64,000 bases of DNA from 58-81 sp012729145 (GCA_040770625.1 JAXGIW010000008.1:1-64000), one strand, 5' to 3'; counted from the first letter of the stretch, positions 42,173-51,286 are shown. Program-made: numbers and translations. Notes: generated by a model not told the origin, from the sequence alone.

Positions 42173-43300
42173 TCAATTCCGGTATGCCAGTGTTGCCTCC
42201 AGCTTTGTCCCTGAGGCTTTCTCGAAAGAATTAGCAATTGTTCTTGCTCTTTGCAGCCTCACAAGCGCCGCAGCAAGGGCATCCGGGTCTGACGAGAATC
42301 TTTTCTCTATCAGTTTTCTTCTCTGCCTGAGGTCTACCACCCTGTTGCCAGAGGTGAGCTTGTCAGCAAGATAAAGCAGGGATCTTCCCGAAAGAAGAGG
42401 CTCGTCTTCTGGGAGTTCCATGTGGTACCTGACAAGATCCGCGGTCTCGGCAAAACCCCATAGTTCCAACATGTCGGCGGCCACATCGGCATGATGGCCA
42501 AGAGTCCGGGCCATGTCGTGGAGCAGCGCAGCAGCCTTCAGGAGTTCAGGATCCACATGATCAGTATCCCTTACAAGATTCGCCAGTCTGACTGCCACCT
42601 CCCCGACGACCCGGGAGTGTTCACGAACCTCCTGCGGAGTAGACAAGATCTCCCAGAAGGCGAGGCACTCTCTTTCAGTGGGGACATTTCTTCTGATCGC
42701 GAGGGATCTCAGTTCCTGGTATTCTTCAAAAGTGTCCATCTCCATGACTGTTCCCTCGTCGGGCGTGTCCAGGGTCAGGGAGCTTGCTTCGTGCTGCTCA
42801 AGGAATCCTCGCAATCCCATAGGTCCTTCCCATCTCAGGATGCCTGGGATCAGATCGCCCCGGATCAGAGGGGGATGCCCCCTCTGTCCCAGAAAAGCCG
42901 GGAAGACCGCCTCAAGCCCAAGGTTGCTCGAGAAGGACTTCTTCATCTCCCGGAGGGTGGCAGGCCTTACGAGGGGGATGTCGACAGGAAGAAGGAAAAA
43001 GGCCTCGAGGTCATCAGAAAGAGCCCTTACTCCAGTCTTAACCGACGAGAGCATCCCCTCCTCGAAACGGTCGTTGAACACAGTTCGAACCCCGCCGCCC
43101 GTCGCTTCCTTTTCGATCTCCTTGCGATGGAAACCTGAAACGACCACAAGATCTTCAACGTGGGCCTGGCGCATGGAGGATAGAACCTGATCAAGAGCCG
43201 AGGAGCCGGCGATCTCCAGAAGGGCCTTGCATCTTCCCATTCTCGACGAAAGCCCTCCAGCCAGCACAATGCCACCTGTCCGGAGTCGGACGTCGGTCAT
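42173..43300 (-). CDS. MobA/MocA-like NTP transferase fused to an HD phosphohydrolase domain
   Basis: This 375-residue protein joins two domains. Residues 8-200 are a nucleotidyltransferase of the MobA/MocA type (GGIVLAGGLSSRMGRCKALL with the Gly-rich loop and Lys, LLPVDIPLVRP near 103, GQRGHPPLIRGDL near 138), which in the pathway would add CMP or GMP to molybdopterin. Residues 215-370 are an HD domain (EHSRVVGEVAVRLANLV, then AALLHDMARTLGHH near 262). The same fusion is annotated as a DVU_1551-type NTP transferase beside aldehyde oxidoreductases in Desulfovibrio. Its ATG overlaps the histidine phosphatase stop by four bases. Confidence 0.86.
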   Translation of the reverse strand: MTDVRLRTGGIVLAGGLSSRMGRCKALLEIAGSSALDQVLSSMRQAHVEDLVVVSGFHRKEIEKEATGGGVRTVFNDRFEEGMLSSVKTGVRALSDDLEAFFLLPVDIPLVRPATLREMKKSFSSNLGLEAVFPAFLGQRGHPPLIRGDLIPGILRWEGPMGLRGFLEQHEASSLTLDTPDEGTVMEMDTFEEYQELRSLAIRRNVPTERECLAFWEILSTPQEVREHSRVVGEVAVRLANLVRDTDHVDPELLKAAALLHDMARTLGHHADVAADMLELWGFAETADLVRYHMELPEDEPLLSGRSLLYLADKLTSGNRVVDLRQRRKLIEKRFSSDPDALAAALVRLQRARTIANSFEKASGTKLEATLAYRN

Positions 43301-43995
43301 GCCGGTTCCCTCCAGGCGATCCTTAAGCCCTGGAGGCCTCTTGCCAGAAAAGCTTCCCCCTCTTTTTCGAGGAGCAATACTCCGCCGTATTCGGGGTCAT
43401 AGCGGAAGGTTTCGGGGAAGGGTATCTCAAAAAGGGTTCGAAGCATAACACGAAAGACGCCTGCGTGGGATACTATCAGCCATCTTCCTCCTTTCACGGC
43501 GAAGGACCGGAGGAGCGGAACAACCCTGGCCTCCAGGTCGGCAAATGACTCTCCTCCGGGGTGCTTGAAAGAGTAAAGATCTTTTTCTCTTTGCTCCCAT
43601 AATCGGGGATACTCCCTGGGGATGTCTGTCTTTTCCCGTCCATCCCAGCACCCGAGGTCGATCTCTGACAGCTCCTCTTTGATCACCGGTTCTATATCAA
43701 GGGAGCTGCAAATAATCTCTGCCGTTTCCTTTGCCCTCACGAGAGGACTGCAGAAGCACCCTCTCCATGAGAAAGAGCGTGCCCAGAGGGACACCTTATC
43801 CGCCTGGGCTTTGCCTCGCGGGGAGAGCCCGGGCCCGACACGACCCAGAAAGATTGTCAACGAGGAGGTCAGATCGGGCTCTCCGTGCCTGACGAATACC
43901 AGGCTGTTCTCAGATGGTCCTTGAGGCTTTTCCTGGTGGCGGACGTGATCTGTCGATAAGTGCTGATCGTTCCCGGTCATTGAAGGGGGATCCAC
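43297..43995 (-). CDS. Histidine phosphatase (phosphoglycerate mutase-like)
   Basis: This protein of up to 232 residues has the branch-2-free phosphatase core: NSLVFVRHGEPDLTSS near residue 31 with the nucleophile His, SPLVRAKETAEIICSSL near 84, ELSEIDLGCWDGRE near 107 and WLIVSHAGVFRVML near 171 with the second His. The similarity to cobalamin phosphatase CobC is general. Here it is coupled (ATGA) to the NTP-transferase-HD fusion, suggesting a role in molybdopterin dinucleotide processing. The first 28 residues are poorly conserved, so the true start may be downstream. Confidence 0.84.
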   Translation of the reverse strand: MDPPSMTGNDQHLSTDHVRHQEKPQGPSENSLVFVRHGEPDLTSSLTIFLGRVGPGLSPRGKAQADKVSLWARSFSWRGCFCSPLVRAKETAEIICSSLDIEPVIKEELSEIDLGCWDGREKTDIPREYPRLWEQREKDLYSFKHPGGESFADLEARVVPLLRSFAVKGGRWLIVSHAGVFRVMLRTLFEIPFPETFRYDPEYGGVLLLEKEGEAFLARGLQGLRIAWREPA

Positions 43996-44106
43996 CGCCT
44001 TCCAATTACAGCGAGTTCCTGAAAGAAAGCCGGACCGATCTTAGCCGCATCAGCTGCAGACAGCACATGGGTCGGTCCGGCAGTCAATACAAGAGAGCTT
44101 CACGGA

Positions 44107-44568
44107 TCAGCAGAACTTTTCCCTGAAAGCCGTTCTTGCCAGTTCGCTCCTTCTTCTGCATTCATCGGAGAGTCCTTCCCCGAAATCAAAGGACCTGCCC
44201 GTTATCGACAGGACCCATGCATCGCCGAACCCTGTGCCCAGGTCTCCAAGCAGCGTCAGGAACCATGAAGGCCCGAAGGAGTGGATGTTCAGGCCATGGT
44301 TCGATCCCGCATCCGGGCGGACCCTTTCAAGGGCGAATCCATGGTCGTACTCTTCCAGCGAGGCATCCACGAAGAGCAGGATATCGTCCGGCTCTATACC
44401 AAGGGCGGCCTCGGGCAGGAGCTGGTGTCCGAGCCAGAGACGGGTCCTCTTTCCTGCTTTCTCCAGGTCCCTGGCCAGAAGCGTGGCCAGGTGGTGACCT
44501 GCACCGTCATCCTGTCTGAAAGGGTTACCGTATCCGAAGATGAAGAACGATGCTCTCCTGTCCGTCAG
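44107..44568 (-). CDS. [NiFe] hydrogenase maturation protease (M52), probable CTG start
   Basis: The frame encodes about 153 residues with the M52 signature IFGYGNPFRQDDGAGHHLATLL, VDASLEEYDHGF (second nickel ligand region) and SNHGLNIHSFGPSWFL with the third ligand His. It would trim the C-terminus of the hydrogenase large subunit after nickel insertion. No ATG, GTG or TTG occurs in frame before residue 67. The best start is CTG at 44568, which overlaps the hydL stop as CTGA with GGGAGAG eight bases before it. Family length fits this choice. A GTG at 44370 would remove the first metal-binding motif and is rejected. Confidence 0.78.
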   Translation of the reverse strand: MTDRRASFFIFGYGNPFRQDDGAGHHLATLLARDLEKAGKRTRLWLGHQLLPEAALGIEPDDILLFVDASLEEYDHGFALERVRPDAGSNHGLNIHSFGPSWFLTLLGDLGTGFGDAWVLSITGRSFDFGEGLSDECRRRSELARTAFREKFC

Positions 44569-45989
44569 TTCTTTATCTCTCCCTTCAGGTTCCCGTCTGC
44601 TCCGAATATCTCCAGGTGGAGAGGCATTCTCCCCACAGCATGGGTCGAGCAGGAGAGGCAGGGGTCGTAGCAGCGGATGACGTGCTCCATACTGTTAAGA
44701 ATTCCCTCCGTGGGTTCGCCACCTTTGATGTTCTCCCTGGCGACCATGTCTACGCCCTTGCTCATGGCGTAGTTGTTGTGCCCCGTGGCGACGATGAGGT
44801 TCACTCCTGTCAGGACCCCGTTCTCATCTATCTGGTAGTGGTGGATCAGCGTTCCCCTTGGCGCCTCGATGACCCCTATCCCCTCGGGGTAGAGCTCCGT
44901 AGAGGTGACCCTCAGATCGCTGCCTGTTATGTCGGGATCTTCAATGAGTTCCTCGATCCTCTCTACGCCGTAGAGGGTCTCGATAAGCCTTGCGTAGTGG
45001 TAGTAGAGGGTCTTGTGGACCATGCCGTCCTCCGCTCCCTTGCGGAATTCTGCCAGTTCGGCCGACGCTCCAGGGGTGGAGATGTCGTCGCATGCGTTGA
45101 CCCTCCCCAGGGGCCCCACGCGGTAGCTCCCGTGGGGGAATCCCATGGGTCTGTAGAAGGGGAACTTGAGGTAGCTCCAGGGTTCTACGTGCTCCCCTAT
45201 GAAATCCAGGTAGGCCCAGTCGGGGAACTCGTCGATTATTCGCCCCCGGGGTCCCTTCAACCGGATGTCACCGTCGTATATTTCCAGGAATCCGTCCTGC
45301 ACGAGGCCCATGTATGCTGTCTCAAGGGTCGCGAAGGAGGCGGCCTTCCCGGCGTTCTTTTCGAGGTAGCCCTTCACCAGTTCGATAGCTTCCTTCACTG
45401 CGGCCTTCATCTCGGGGATCTGGACACGGATCGTATCAACCTCTGCAGACTTGAGCGACCTGTTAACGCCTCCGGGGATGCTGTGCCAGGGGTGGACCTT
45501 CTTGCCACCGAGTACCTGGATGATCTCCTGCCCGAACTTCCTCAGCAGAACTCCCTTGACAGCCAGCCGGGGGTACTTTTCTATCACACCGGCAACGTTC
45601 CTGATCGCCGGGTCGGCGTCGAACCCGAAGAGAAGGTCCGGGCTGGAAAGGTGGAAAAAGCTGAGAGCATGGGACTGCACGAACTGTCCCATGTGCATAA
45701 GTTCGCGGAGTTTGTGCGCTGTCAGTGTAAGTTCCACACCGAGAAGGGCATCACAGGCCTTGGCCGAGGCAAGGTGGTGGCTCACGGGGCATATCCCGCA
45801 TATCCTCGGGGTAATGACAGGCATCTCGCGAAAGTCTCGTCCCTTGCAGAAGTGCTCGAAACCCCGGAACTGGGTCACGTGGAAGCGGGCCTCGTTAACG
45901 TTACCGTTCTCGTCGAGATGGACGGTTATCTTCCCGTGGCCTTCGATGCGGGTTATGGGGTTGATCTCTATCTTCCTGACGGTAGCCAT
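44565..45989 (-). CDS. hydL: [NiFe] hydrogenase large subunit, bifurcating/group 3 type
   Basis: The start at 45989 (MATVRKIEINPITRIEGHG, GGGGGAAGG upstream) gives 474 residues. It holds the Ni-Fe site: the N-terminal L1 motif RICGICPVSHHLASAKACD near residue 62 and the C-terminal L2 motif DPCLSCSTHAVGRMPL near 440. About 24 residues follow the L2 His, the peptide normally removed by the maturation protease that is encoded next. The arrangement with HydA, HydB and HydC matches the NiFe HydABCSL enzyme of Acetomicrobium, which couples H2 with NAD(H) and ferredoxin. The small subunit stop lies 13 bases upstream. Confidence 0.93.
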   Translation of the reverse strand: MATVRKIEINPITRIEGHGKITVHLDENGNVNEARFHVTQFRGFEHFCKGRDFREMPVITPRICGICPVSHHLASAKACDALLGVELTLTAHKLRELMHMGQFVQSHALSFFHLSSPDLLFGFDADPAIRNVAGVIEKYPRLAVKGVLLRKFGQEIIQVLGGKKVHPWHSIPGGVNRSLKSAEVDTIRVQIPEMKAAVKEAIELVKGYLEKNAGKAASFATLETAYMGLVQDGFLEIYDGDIRLKGPRGRIIDEFPDWAYLDFIGEHVEPWSYLKFPFYRPMGFPHGSYRVGPLGRVNACDDISTPGASAELAEFRKGAEDGMVHKTLYYHYARLIETLYGVERIEELIEDPDITGSDLRVTSTELYPEGIGVIEAPRGTLIHHYQIDENGVLTGVNLIVATGHNNYAMSKGVDMVARENIKGGEPTEGILNSMEHVIRCYDPCLSCSTHAVGRMPLHLEIFGADGNLKGEIKN

Positions 45990-46002
45990 GTTCCTTCCCC
46001 CT

Positions 46003-46542
46003 CTAGTCGTAGCGAATCTTTTCCGAGGGTACCTTGGGGATCCGCCCCTCGAGAAGTTCCTGGAAAACCCAGAGAATGGTGTCCGCATCGGGCGGACACC
46101 CCGGAACGTAAACGTCGACTTTCACCTCGTGGTCCACCGGGATGGCCTGGGGGAGAAGCTGGGGGATATCGTCATGGGGTATTATTCCCTCAGGGTTGAC
46201 GGTGCTGGGCGAATCCAGGTAGGCCTCCTTCAGCGCACACTGTCTGTCGGAGAAGTTCCTCATGCAGTTAATTCCGCCGAAGACGGCGCAGTCGCCCCAT
46301 GCCACGATTATGTCGCACTGTTTGCGCATCTTTCTGGCAAGATGGAGCTCCTCGTCGTTGCCGAGAGCTCCGTCGATCACTCCCACAGTCGCTTTGGGTA
46401 TCTCCTTGCTGTCGACGATGGGTGAGTATACTATTTCGACCTTTTCAAGCAGCTCTACTATGCGCTCGTCGATATCAAGGAACGACATATGACAACCAGC
46501 GCAGGCCTCGAGCCAAACTGTGGCGACCTTGACCTTCGACAT
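46003..46542 (-). CDS. hydS: [NiFe] hydrogenase small subunit
   Basis: This 179-residue subunit is short, without signal peptide, as in soluble group 3 enzymes. It carries only a proximal [4Fe-4S] cluster: WLEACAGCHMSFLD near residue 10, AWGDCAVFGGINCMRNF near 81 and VYVPGCPPDADTILWVFQ near 143. It passes electrons between the large subunit and HydA. The ATG shares one base with the hydA stop (TGATG). Confidence 0.93.
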   Translation of the reverse strand: MSKVKVATVWLEACAGCHMSFLDIDERIVELLEKVEIVYSPIVDSKEIPKATVGVIDGALGNDEELHLARKMRKQCDIIVAWGDCAVFGGINCMRNFSDRQCALKEAYLDSPSTVNPEGIIPHDDIPQLLPQAIPVDHEVKVDVYVPGCPPDADTILWVFQELLEGRIPKVPSEKIRYD

Positions 46543-48596
46543 CAGTTCCGCACCTCCTCGAGCGAAACCATCCGGGCGTCCGCCGGAGGCTTTTCACTGG
46601 CGAACAGGTTCCCGCATGGAGATTCTTTCGGTTTTCCCGGTTCGACCCCCAGACCTGCCGAGAGGTCTTTCAGGATTGAAGAGAGACCCCTGATCTCCCC
46701 CTTGGGCGGCACGACCACGTTCAGCCGCCGCCTCTCGCCCTCGATGGTGCAGTAGTGGCCGCTGCGCTCGAACCAGGCCGGGGCCGGGAGCAGGACATCG
46801 GCGAGGTTGACCAGCGGCTGGGCCCAGAAGGGGCAGTGCACGACCACGAATTTTGTCCCCGATATGGCGGAAAGACTCTCCTCGTCCTCCGGGACGAGGC
46901 CGGTGGAGTAAACGTAAAGGAAATCGAGCTTTTCCCTTCCGAGCCAGGGTTCCCTGGCGAGAACGGTATTAATGGTGCCCAGGCTGTTGCCGCTTACCAC
47001 CAGCGGGACCACTCCCATGCCGTCTTCGAAGAAGGCCCTGGATGCAATGGCAAGGTTGACCGCCGATGTCACCGCCACTGGATCCCTGGACAGGCAGCCT
47101 CCAAGTACGAAGACGGGTCTTTGGGAGCCCGCAAGCTTTTCGAGGATCCCTTCAACGGTCTCTTCAGGGATGCCCGCCTTTCCGGCCAGTTCTCCGACAG
47201 ATATCTTGCCTTCCTCAAGTGCCTTGCCCCCCGATGCCTTCAGTCCGGCGACCAACTCTGCCAGACCCTCGACGAGGGCCGCGCTCTGTCCGGGTGTCGG
47301 GCATACAGCGTCGATGTCGGTTATGTCAGCAAAGGGGCTTGTCCTGCAGGACAGGTTCAAGAGGGTTGCGCCGTTTTTGAGGGTGCCCACCCTCATGTAG
47401 CTGGCTATGACAGGGGCTTCTTCATCCGGGTCGGCCGACAGGTTGACTATGCAGTCGCTGTTCAGGATGTTATGAGCGGCAGTGAAAGGGCGTATACCCT
47501 GTTCGCGGAAAGGTTCGAAACCCTTGACGAAGCCCCTTAGAACGTCTCCGTCAAAGGTGTCCAGGCGCTCCATGCCCAGGCCGTCCTTGAACAGGGATAC
47601 GAAAAGGGCCAGTTCCTCGTCGGTGCAGAGGCTGGAGACAAGGGCCCCACTGCTGTCGGCCTGGTGAGCCTTCCCGAAGTTCTCCGCCACCAGTTCAAGG
47701 GCCTCTTCCCAACTGGCTTCCCTGTAGTGGGAGCCCTCTCTTATCATGGGTACGGAGATCCTCTCTCGCTCGGCAGATCTTGGAAGGGTCCACCGCCCCT
47801 TTTTGCAGAGCTGTCCGCCGTCGGGTTCAGTAACGGAGGTCCCTTCGACCCTGACAATGCTCCCGGTCCGCACGTAGGCCTTTATTCGGCATCCGACGGA
47901 ACAGAGGGGGCATACGCTCTCGACCGCGTCGTCGCAGTCCTTCCTGCGCCCCCTGTAGGCGAACTCCCTGAGAGTGATCGTACCGGTGGGGCATACCTGC
48001 GCGCAGGCTCCGCAAGTGGTGCAGGTGCTGCTCTCCCCGAGCCTTCGTCCCAGGTCGGCGACGATGGTGGCGTTCCAGCCCCTTTTCTGAAGGTCCAGCG
48101 TGTGGGTCCCCACCTTCTCGGCGCAAACCCTGATGCAGCGCAGGCAGAGTATGCACCGGTTGTGGTCAACCTGTATATCCCGGTGGGTGGCATCGTTATC
48201 GAAAGCGGCGTAGAGAAAGGGGTAGCGGACGCTGTCCATACCGTGTTCGATGGCCAGGTCCTGCAGTTCGCAGTCGCCGCTCTGGGAGCAGTACATGCAG
48301 AAATGGTTCCGACCGGCGAAGATCAGTTCAAGCATCTGTCTCCGGTATTCCCTGAGCTTCTCCGTCTGTGTGTGCACGACCATGCCGTCCTGGGCAGGGG
48401 TGGTGCAGGCTGTAAGCATCTTGGGGTTTTTCTCCACCTCGACAACGCACATGCGGCAGGATCCTATGGGGGTCAGGCCCTCCAGGAAGCAGAGAGTAGG
48501 TATGTACACGTCGTTCCTGCGGGCAACCTCGAGTATGGTGTTCCCCTCTGCGCCCTTGCATGCTTTACCGTCTATGGTAAGGGTTATGTCCTTCAT
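46542..48596 (-). CDS. hydA: HydA-type electron-transfer subunit (NuoG/HoxU-like, no H-cluster)
   Basis: The ATG at 48596 (MKDITLTIDGK) gives 684 residues. In order it holds a [2Fe-2S] domain (C36, C47, C50, C64), a His-ligated cluster motif (RNHFCMYCSQSGDCELQ near 90), two [4Fe-4S] motifs (CILCLRCIRVC near 146, CTTCGACAQVC near 190) and a molybdopterin-oxidoreductase FeS motif (CPLCSVGC near 226, then CKKGRW). A long NuoG-like C-terminal domain without obvious cofactor residues follows. It wires HydB to the [NiFe] subunits. Unlike [FeFe] HydA it has no H-cluster cysteines. It is 19 bases after hydB and overlaps hydS by one base. Confidence 0.9.
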   Translation of the reverse strand: MKDITLTIDGKACKGAEGNTILEVARRNDVYIPTLCFLEGLTPIGSCRMCVVEVEKNPKMLTACTTPAQDGMVVHTQTEKLREYRRQMLELIFAGRNHFCMYCSQSGDCELQDLAIEHGMDSVRYPFLYAAFDNDATHRDIQVDHNRCILCLRCIRVCAEKVGTHTLDLQKRGWNATIVADLGRRLGESSTCTTCGACAQVCPTGTITLREFAYRGRRKDCDDAVESVCPLCSVGCRIKAYVRTGSIVRVEGTSVTEPDGGQLCKKGRWTLPRSAERERISVPMIREGSHYREASWEEALELVAENFGKAHQADSSGALVSSLCTDEELALFVSLFKDGLGMERLDTFDGDVLRGFVKGFEPFREQGIRPFTAAHNILNSDCIVNLSADPDEEAPVIASYMRVGTLKNGATLLNLSCRTSPFADITDIDAVCPTPGQSAALVEGLAELVAGLKASGGKALEEGKISVGELAGKAGIPEETVEGILEKLAGSQRPVFVLGGCLSRDPVAVTSAVNLAIASRAFFEDGMGVVPLVVSGNSLGTINTVLAREPWLGREKLDFLYVYSTGLVPEDEESLSAISGTKFVVVHCPFWAQPLVNLADVLLPAPAWFERSGHYCTIEGERRRLNVVVPPKGEIRGLSSILKDLSAGLGVEPGKPKESPCGNLFASEKPPADARMVSLEEVRN

Positions 48597-48615
48597 CCTT
48601 ATATCCCCCCGCCTC

Positions 48616-50409
48616 TTATTCTTTGAAGACTGCCTGGAAGGGGCAGACCTCAAGACACGTTCCGCACTTTATGCACTTTTCCTGGTCGATCTCATAGGGG
48701 GTATTCCTGTCGCCGGAGATGCATTTAACAGGGCAATTCCTTGCGCATAGACCGCACTTTTTGCACTTCTCGGGGTCGATGAGGTAGGAGATGAGAGCGC
48801 TGCAGGCCTTTGCGGGACACTTCTTGTCCCTGATGTGGGTCTCGTACTCGTCCCGGAAATACCTCAGTGTAGTAAGGACAGGGTTGGGCGCGGTCTGGCC
48901 GAGGCCGCAAAGGGACATCTCCTTGACCATTATCGCCAGGTCCTCCAGTATTTTGAGGTCCTCCATCCTGCCCTTTCCTGAGGTGATCTTTTCAAGGATC
49001 AGCAGCATCTGCTTGGTGCCCTCCCGACAAGGGACGCATTTTCCGCAGGATTCCCTCTGGGTGAACTCCAGGAAGAACTTGGCCACATCCACCATGCAGG
49101 TGTCTTCGTCCATGACGACCAGGCCGCCCGAACCCATGATGGCTCCCGCGGCGGTCAGGGACTCGTAATCCACCGGAAGGTCCAGGTGCTCTTCCGTAAG
49201 ACACCCTCCCGAAGGTCCGCCTATCTGGACCGCCTTGAACTTTCTGTCCTTCAGGATCCCGCCTCCCATATCAAAGACGATATCCCTGATGGTCGTTCCC
49301 ATGGGCACTTCCACCAGGCCGGTGTTGTTGACCTTGCCGGTAAGGGCGAAGACCTTTGTCCCCTTCGACTTTTCCGTCCCGATGGAGGCATACCAGGAGC
49401 CCCCGTTGCGGATTATGTTCGGAACATTGGCCCAGGTCTCAACGTTGTTGATGTTGGAAGGTTTACCCCAAAGGCCCTTGTTGGCCGGGAAGGGAGGTCT
49501 GGGACGTGGCATCCCTCTTTCGCCCTCGATGGATGCCAGGAGTGCCGTCTCCTCGCCACAGACAAAGGCCCCTGCACCTTCCTTTATGTGCAGATGGAAG
49601 GAGAAATCCGTGTCCATGACATTGTCGCCGATGAGGCCGAACTCCTCTGCATGGGTGATAGCACCGACAAGACGCTTGATGGCCAGGGGGTACTCGGCAC
49701 GGCAGTAGATGTAGCCCTCGTCAGCCCCCATGGCGTAAGCGCCCAGCGTCATTCCCTCGATGATTGCATGGGGGTCGCCCTCAAGGATGGACCTGTCCAT
49801 GAAGGCACCCGGGTCGCCCTCGTCGGCGTTGCAGATTACGTATTTCTTGTCACCCTGTGCCTTTCGGCAGAACTCCCATTTCAATCCCGTGGGGAAACCG
49901 CCGCCGCCTCTTCCCCTGAGTCCGGATGTCTTGACTTCGGAGAGCACCTCTTCCGGTTTCATGGAGGTCAGGGCCTTGGCGAGAGCTGCGTAACCGTCCC
50001 TGGCAATGTACTCTTCGATGTTGTCAGGATTGATGTAGCCGCAGTTTCGCAGCGCGATACGATGCTGTTTGCTGTAGAAGGGGATGTCCCTGTAGCGGGG
50101 GACCTTGACCTTCCTGTCGGGGGTGGTGTAAAGAAGACGCTGGACCAGGCGCCCCTTGTAGAGGTGTTCCTCTACGATCTCAGGGACATCGTCCACGGAC
50201 ACCCTGCAGTAGAGAGAACCCTCCGGGTAGATGACCACTATGGGGCCCATCTCGCACATCCCGTGACACCCCGTCTCGACCAGGGCTACTTCCTGGTCCA
50301 GGCCTCTTTTCCTTATCTCCTCCCCGAGAGCGTCAAAAACAGAGGAGGATCCGCTGGCGTTACAGCCGGTCCCTTTGCAGACCAGTACGTGGGCACGATA
50401 GAAAGCCAT
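48616..50409 (-). CDS. hydB: HydB-type flavoprotein subunit (NuoF-like, NADH site)
   Basis: The ATG at 50409 gives 597 residues; a TTG nine bases earlier is less likely. Order of domains: an N-terminal thioredoxin-like [2Fe-2S] domain (CKGTGC near residue 12, TGCHGMCEMGP near 47); the FMN/NADH core (SGLRGRGGGGFPTGLKWEF near 160, AGAFVCGEETALLASIEGE near 288); a [4Fe-4S] motif (ESCGKCVPCREG near 465 and SLCGLGQ); and two C-terminal ferredoxin clusters (CKKCGLCARNCP near 545, CIKCGTCLEVCP near 577). Those extra ferredoxin domains are typical of bifurcating HydB rather than plain NuoF or HoxF. It lies between a small ferredoxin and hydA. Confidence 0.92.
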   Translation of the reverse strand: MAFYRAHVLVCKGTGCNASGSSSVFDALGEEIRKRGLDQEVALVETGCHGMCEMGPIVVIYPEGSLYCRVSVDDVPEIVEEHLYKGRLVQRLLYTTPDRKVKVPRYRDIPFYSKQHRIALRNCGYINPDNIEEYIARDGYAALAKALTSMKPEEVLSEVKTSGLRGRGGGGFPTGLKWEFCRKAQGDKKYVICNADEGDPGAFMDRSILEGDPHAIIEGMTLGAYAMGADEGYIYCRAEYPLAIKRLVGAITHAEEFGLIGDNVMDTDFSFHLHIKEGAGAFVCGEETALLASIEGERGMPRPRPPFPANKGLWGKPSNINNVETWANVPNIIRNGGSWYASIGTEKSKGTKVFALTGKVNNTGLVEVPMGTTIRDIVFDMGGGILKDRKFKAVQIGGPSGGCLTEEHLDLPVDYESLTAAGAIMGSGGLVVMDEDTCMVDVAKFFLEFTQRESCGKCVPCREGTKQMLLILEKITSGKGRMEDLKILEDLAIMVKEMSLCGLGQTAPNPVLTTLRYFRDEYETHIRDKKCPAKACSALISYLIDPEKCKKCGLCARNCPVKCISGDRNTPYEIDQEKCIKCGTCLEVCPFQAVFKE

Positions 50410-50423
50410 TCCCTTCAAGCCCC

Positions 50424-50792
50424 CTAGTCAGTTTGTCCGACAACCTTGTCCTCGACCACTCTCCCGTTGACAAGGTGTTCCTCTATTATCCCGGGCACAT
50501 CGCCAGGTGAGACGTCCCCATAGGTTATGCGAGGTTCTCCGGGCCTGATAATGTCCACAAGGGGCTCTCTCTGGCACATGCCGATACAGCCCGTGGTCTC
50601 GACGGCCACATGCCTGAGACCACGTTTTTCCAGTTCCTCCAGGATGGCCGTCATTACCTCCCTGGCCCCTGCCGCGATCCCGCAGGTGCCCATACCAACG
50701 ATCACCCTGGTCTCGCCCCCGGATCGGGCCGACGTGAGGTCCTTGGCGTTTTCCTTGATCTTCCTTAGATCTTCCAGGCTCTTGACTTTCAC
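50424..50792 (-). CDS. Thioredoxin-like [2Fe-2S] ferredoxin of the hydrogenase operon
   Basis: This 122-residue protein is a thioredoxin-like [2Fe-2S] ferredoxin. Its Cys residues are in VGMGTCGIAAGAREVM near residue 33 and ETTGCIGMCQREPLVDII near 64. It resembles the N-terminal domain of HydB as a separate protein, similar to HndB of Desulfovibrio hydrogenases. It sits between hydC and hydB with short gaps (23 and 14 bases), so it is part of the operon. Only one Cys of the first CxxxxC pair is seen, so full cluster binding is uncertain. Confidence 0.83.
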   Translation of the reverse strand: MKVKSLEDLRKIKENAKDLTSARSGGETRVIVGMGTCGIAAGAREVMTAILEELEKRGLRHVAVETTGCIGMCQREPLVDIIRPGEPRITYGDVSPGDVPGIIEEHLVNGRVVEDKVVGQTD

Positions 50793-50815
50793 CGGTGATC
50801 ACCTCCAGTTTGTGC

Positions 50816-51286
50816 CTATTCGTAGGAACCGAGTATCTCCATCACCTTGTCGGGCGTGAGGCGTCCGTGGGTCTCTTCGTCGACCATCATCACCGGTGCC
50901 AGCCCGCATGCCCCGAGGCAAGCGACGGGCTCAAGGGTGTACCTGAGATCTTCGGTGGTGCCGTTCTCCTCGATCTGGAGCACCTTCTTGATCTTGTCGA
51001 GGATGGCCAGGCTGCCTCTGACATGGCATGCCGTACCCCTGCAAACACGGACAATGTGCCGTCCCCTGGGGTTGAGATGGAACTGGGCATAGAAGGTGGC
51101 CACCCCGAAGAGCTCTGAAGGGGGGATCTTCATCTCCCGGGAGATCACCATCAATGCGTCTTCGGGAAGATAGCCGAACTCCTTCTGGACCTCCTGCAGG
51201 ACTGGTATCGTGCCTCCGTGCGTTCCTTTCCACGGGGCCACTATCTGCTTTGTTCTTTCTTCCGTTTCAGGTTTTTTCGGACTCAC
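50816..51286 (-). CDS. hydC: HydC-type [2Fe-2S] subunit (NuoE-like)
   Basis: This 156-residue subunit has the NuoE/HydC layout: an N-terminal helical bundle (IPVLQEVQKEFGYLPEDAL near residue 27, IPPSELFGVATFYAQFHL near 54) and a thioredoxin-like [2Fe-2S] domain with VCRGTACHVRG near 81 and VACLGACGLAPV near 121. It is first in the hydrogenase operon, with the ATG at 51286 preceded by GGAGGAGG. It supports HydB in electron exchange with NAD(H). Divergent from the aldehyde oxidoreductase gene. Confidence 0.92.
   Translation of the reverse strand: MSPKKPETEERTKQIVAPWKGTHGGTIPVLQEVQKEFGYLPEDALMVISREMKIPPSELFGVATFYAQFHLNPRGRHIVRVCRGTACHVRGSLAILDKIKKVLQIEENGTTEDLRYTLEPVACLGACGLAPVMMVDEETHGRLTPDKVMEILGSYE

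Noticed and set aside
44550..46199. 549-residue frame antisense to the hydrogenase large and small subunits
   Set aside because: The opposite strand encodes clear hydL and hydS; this frame is their shadow.
49186..50427. 413-residue frame antisense to hydB
   Set aside because: Shadow frame; the hydB clusters and flavin motifs are unambiguous.
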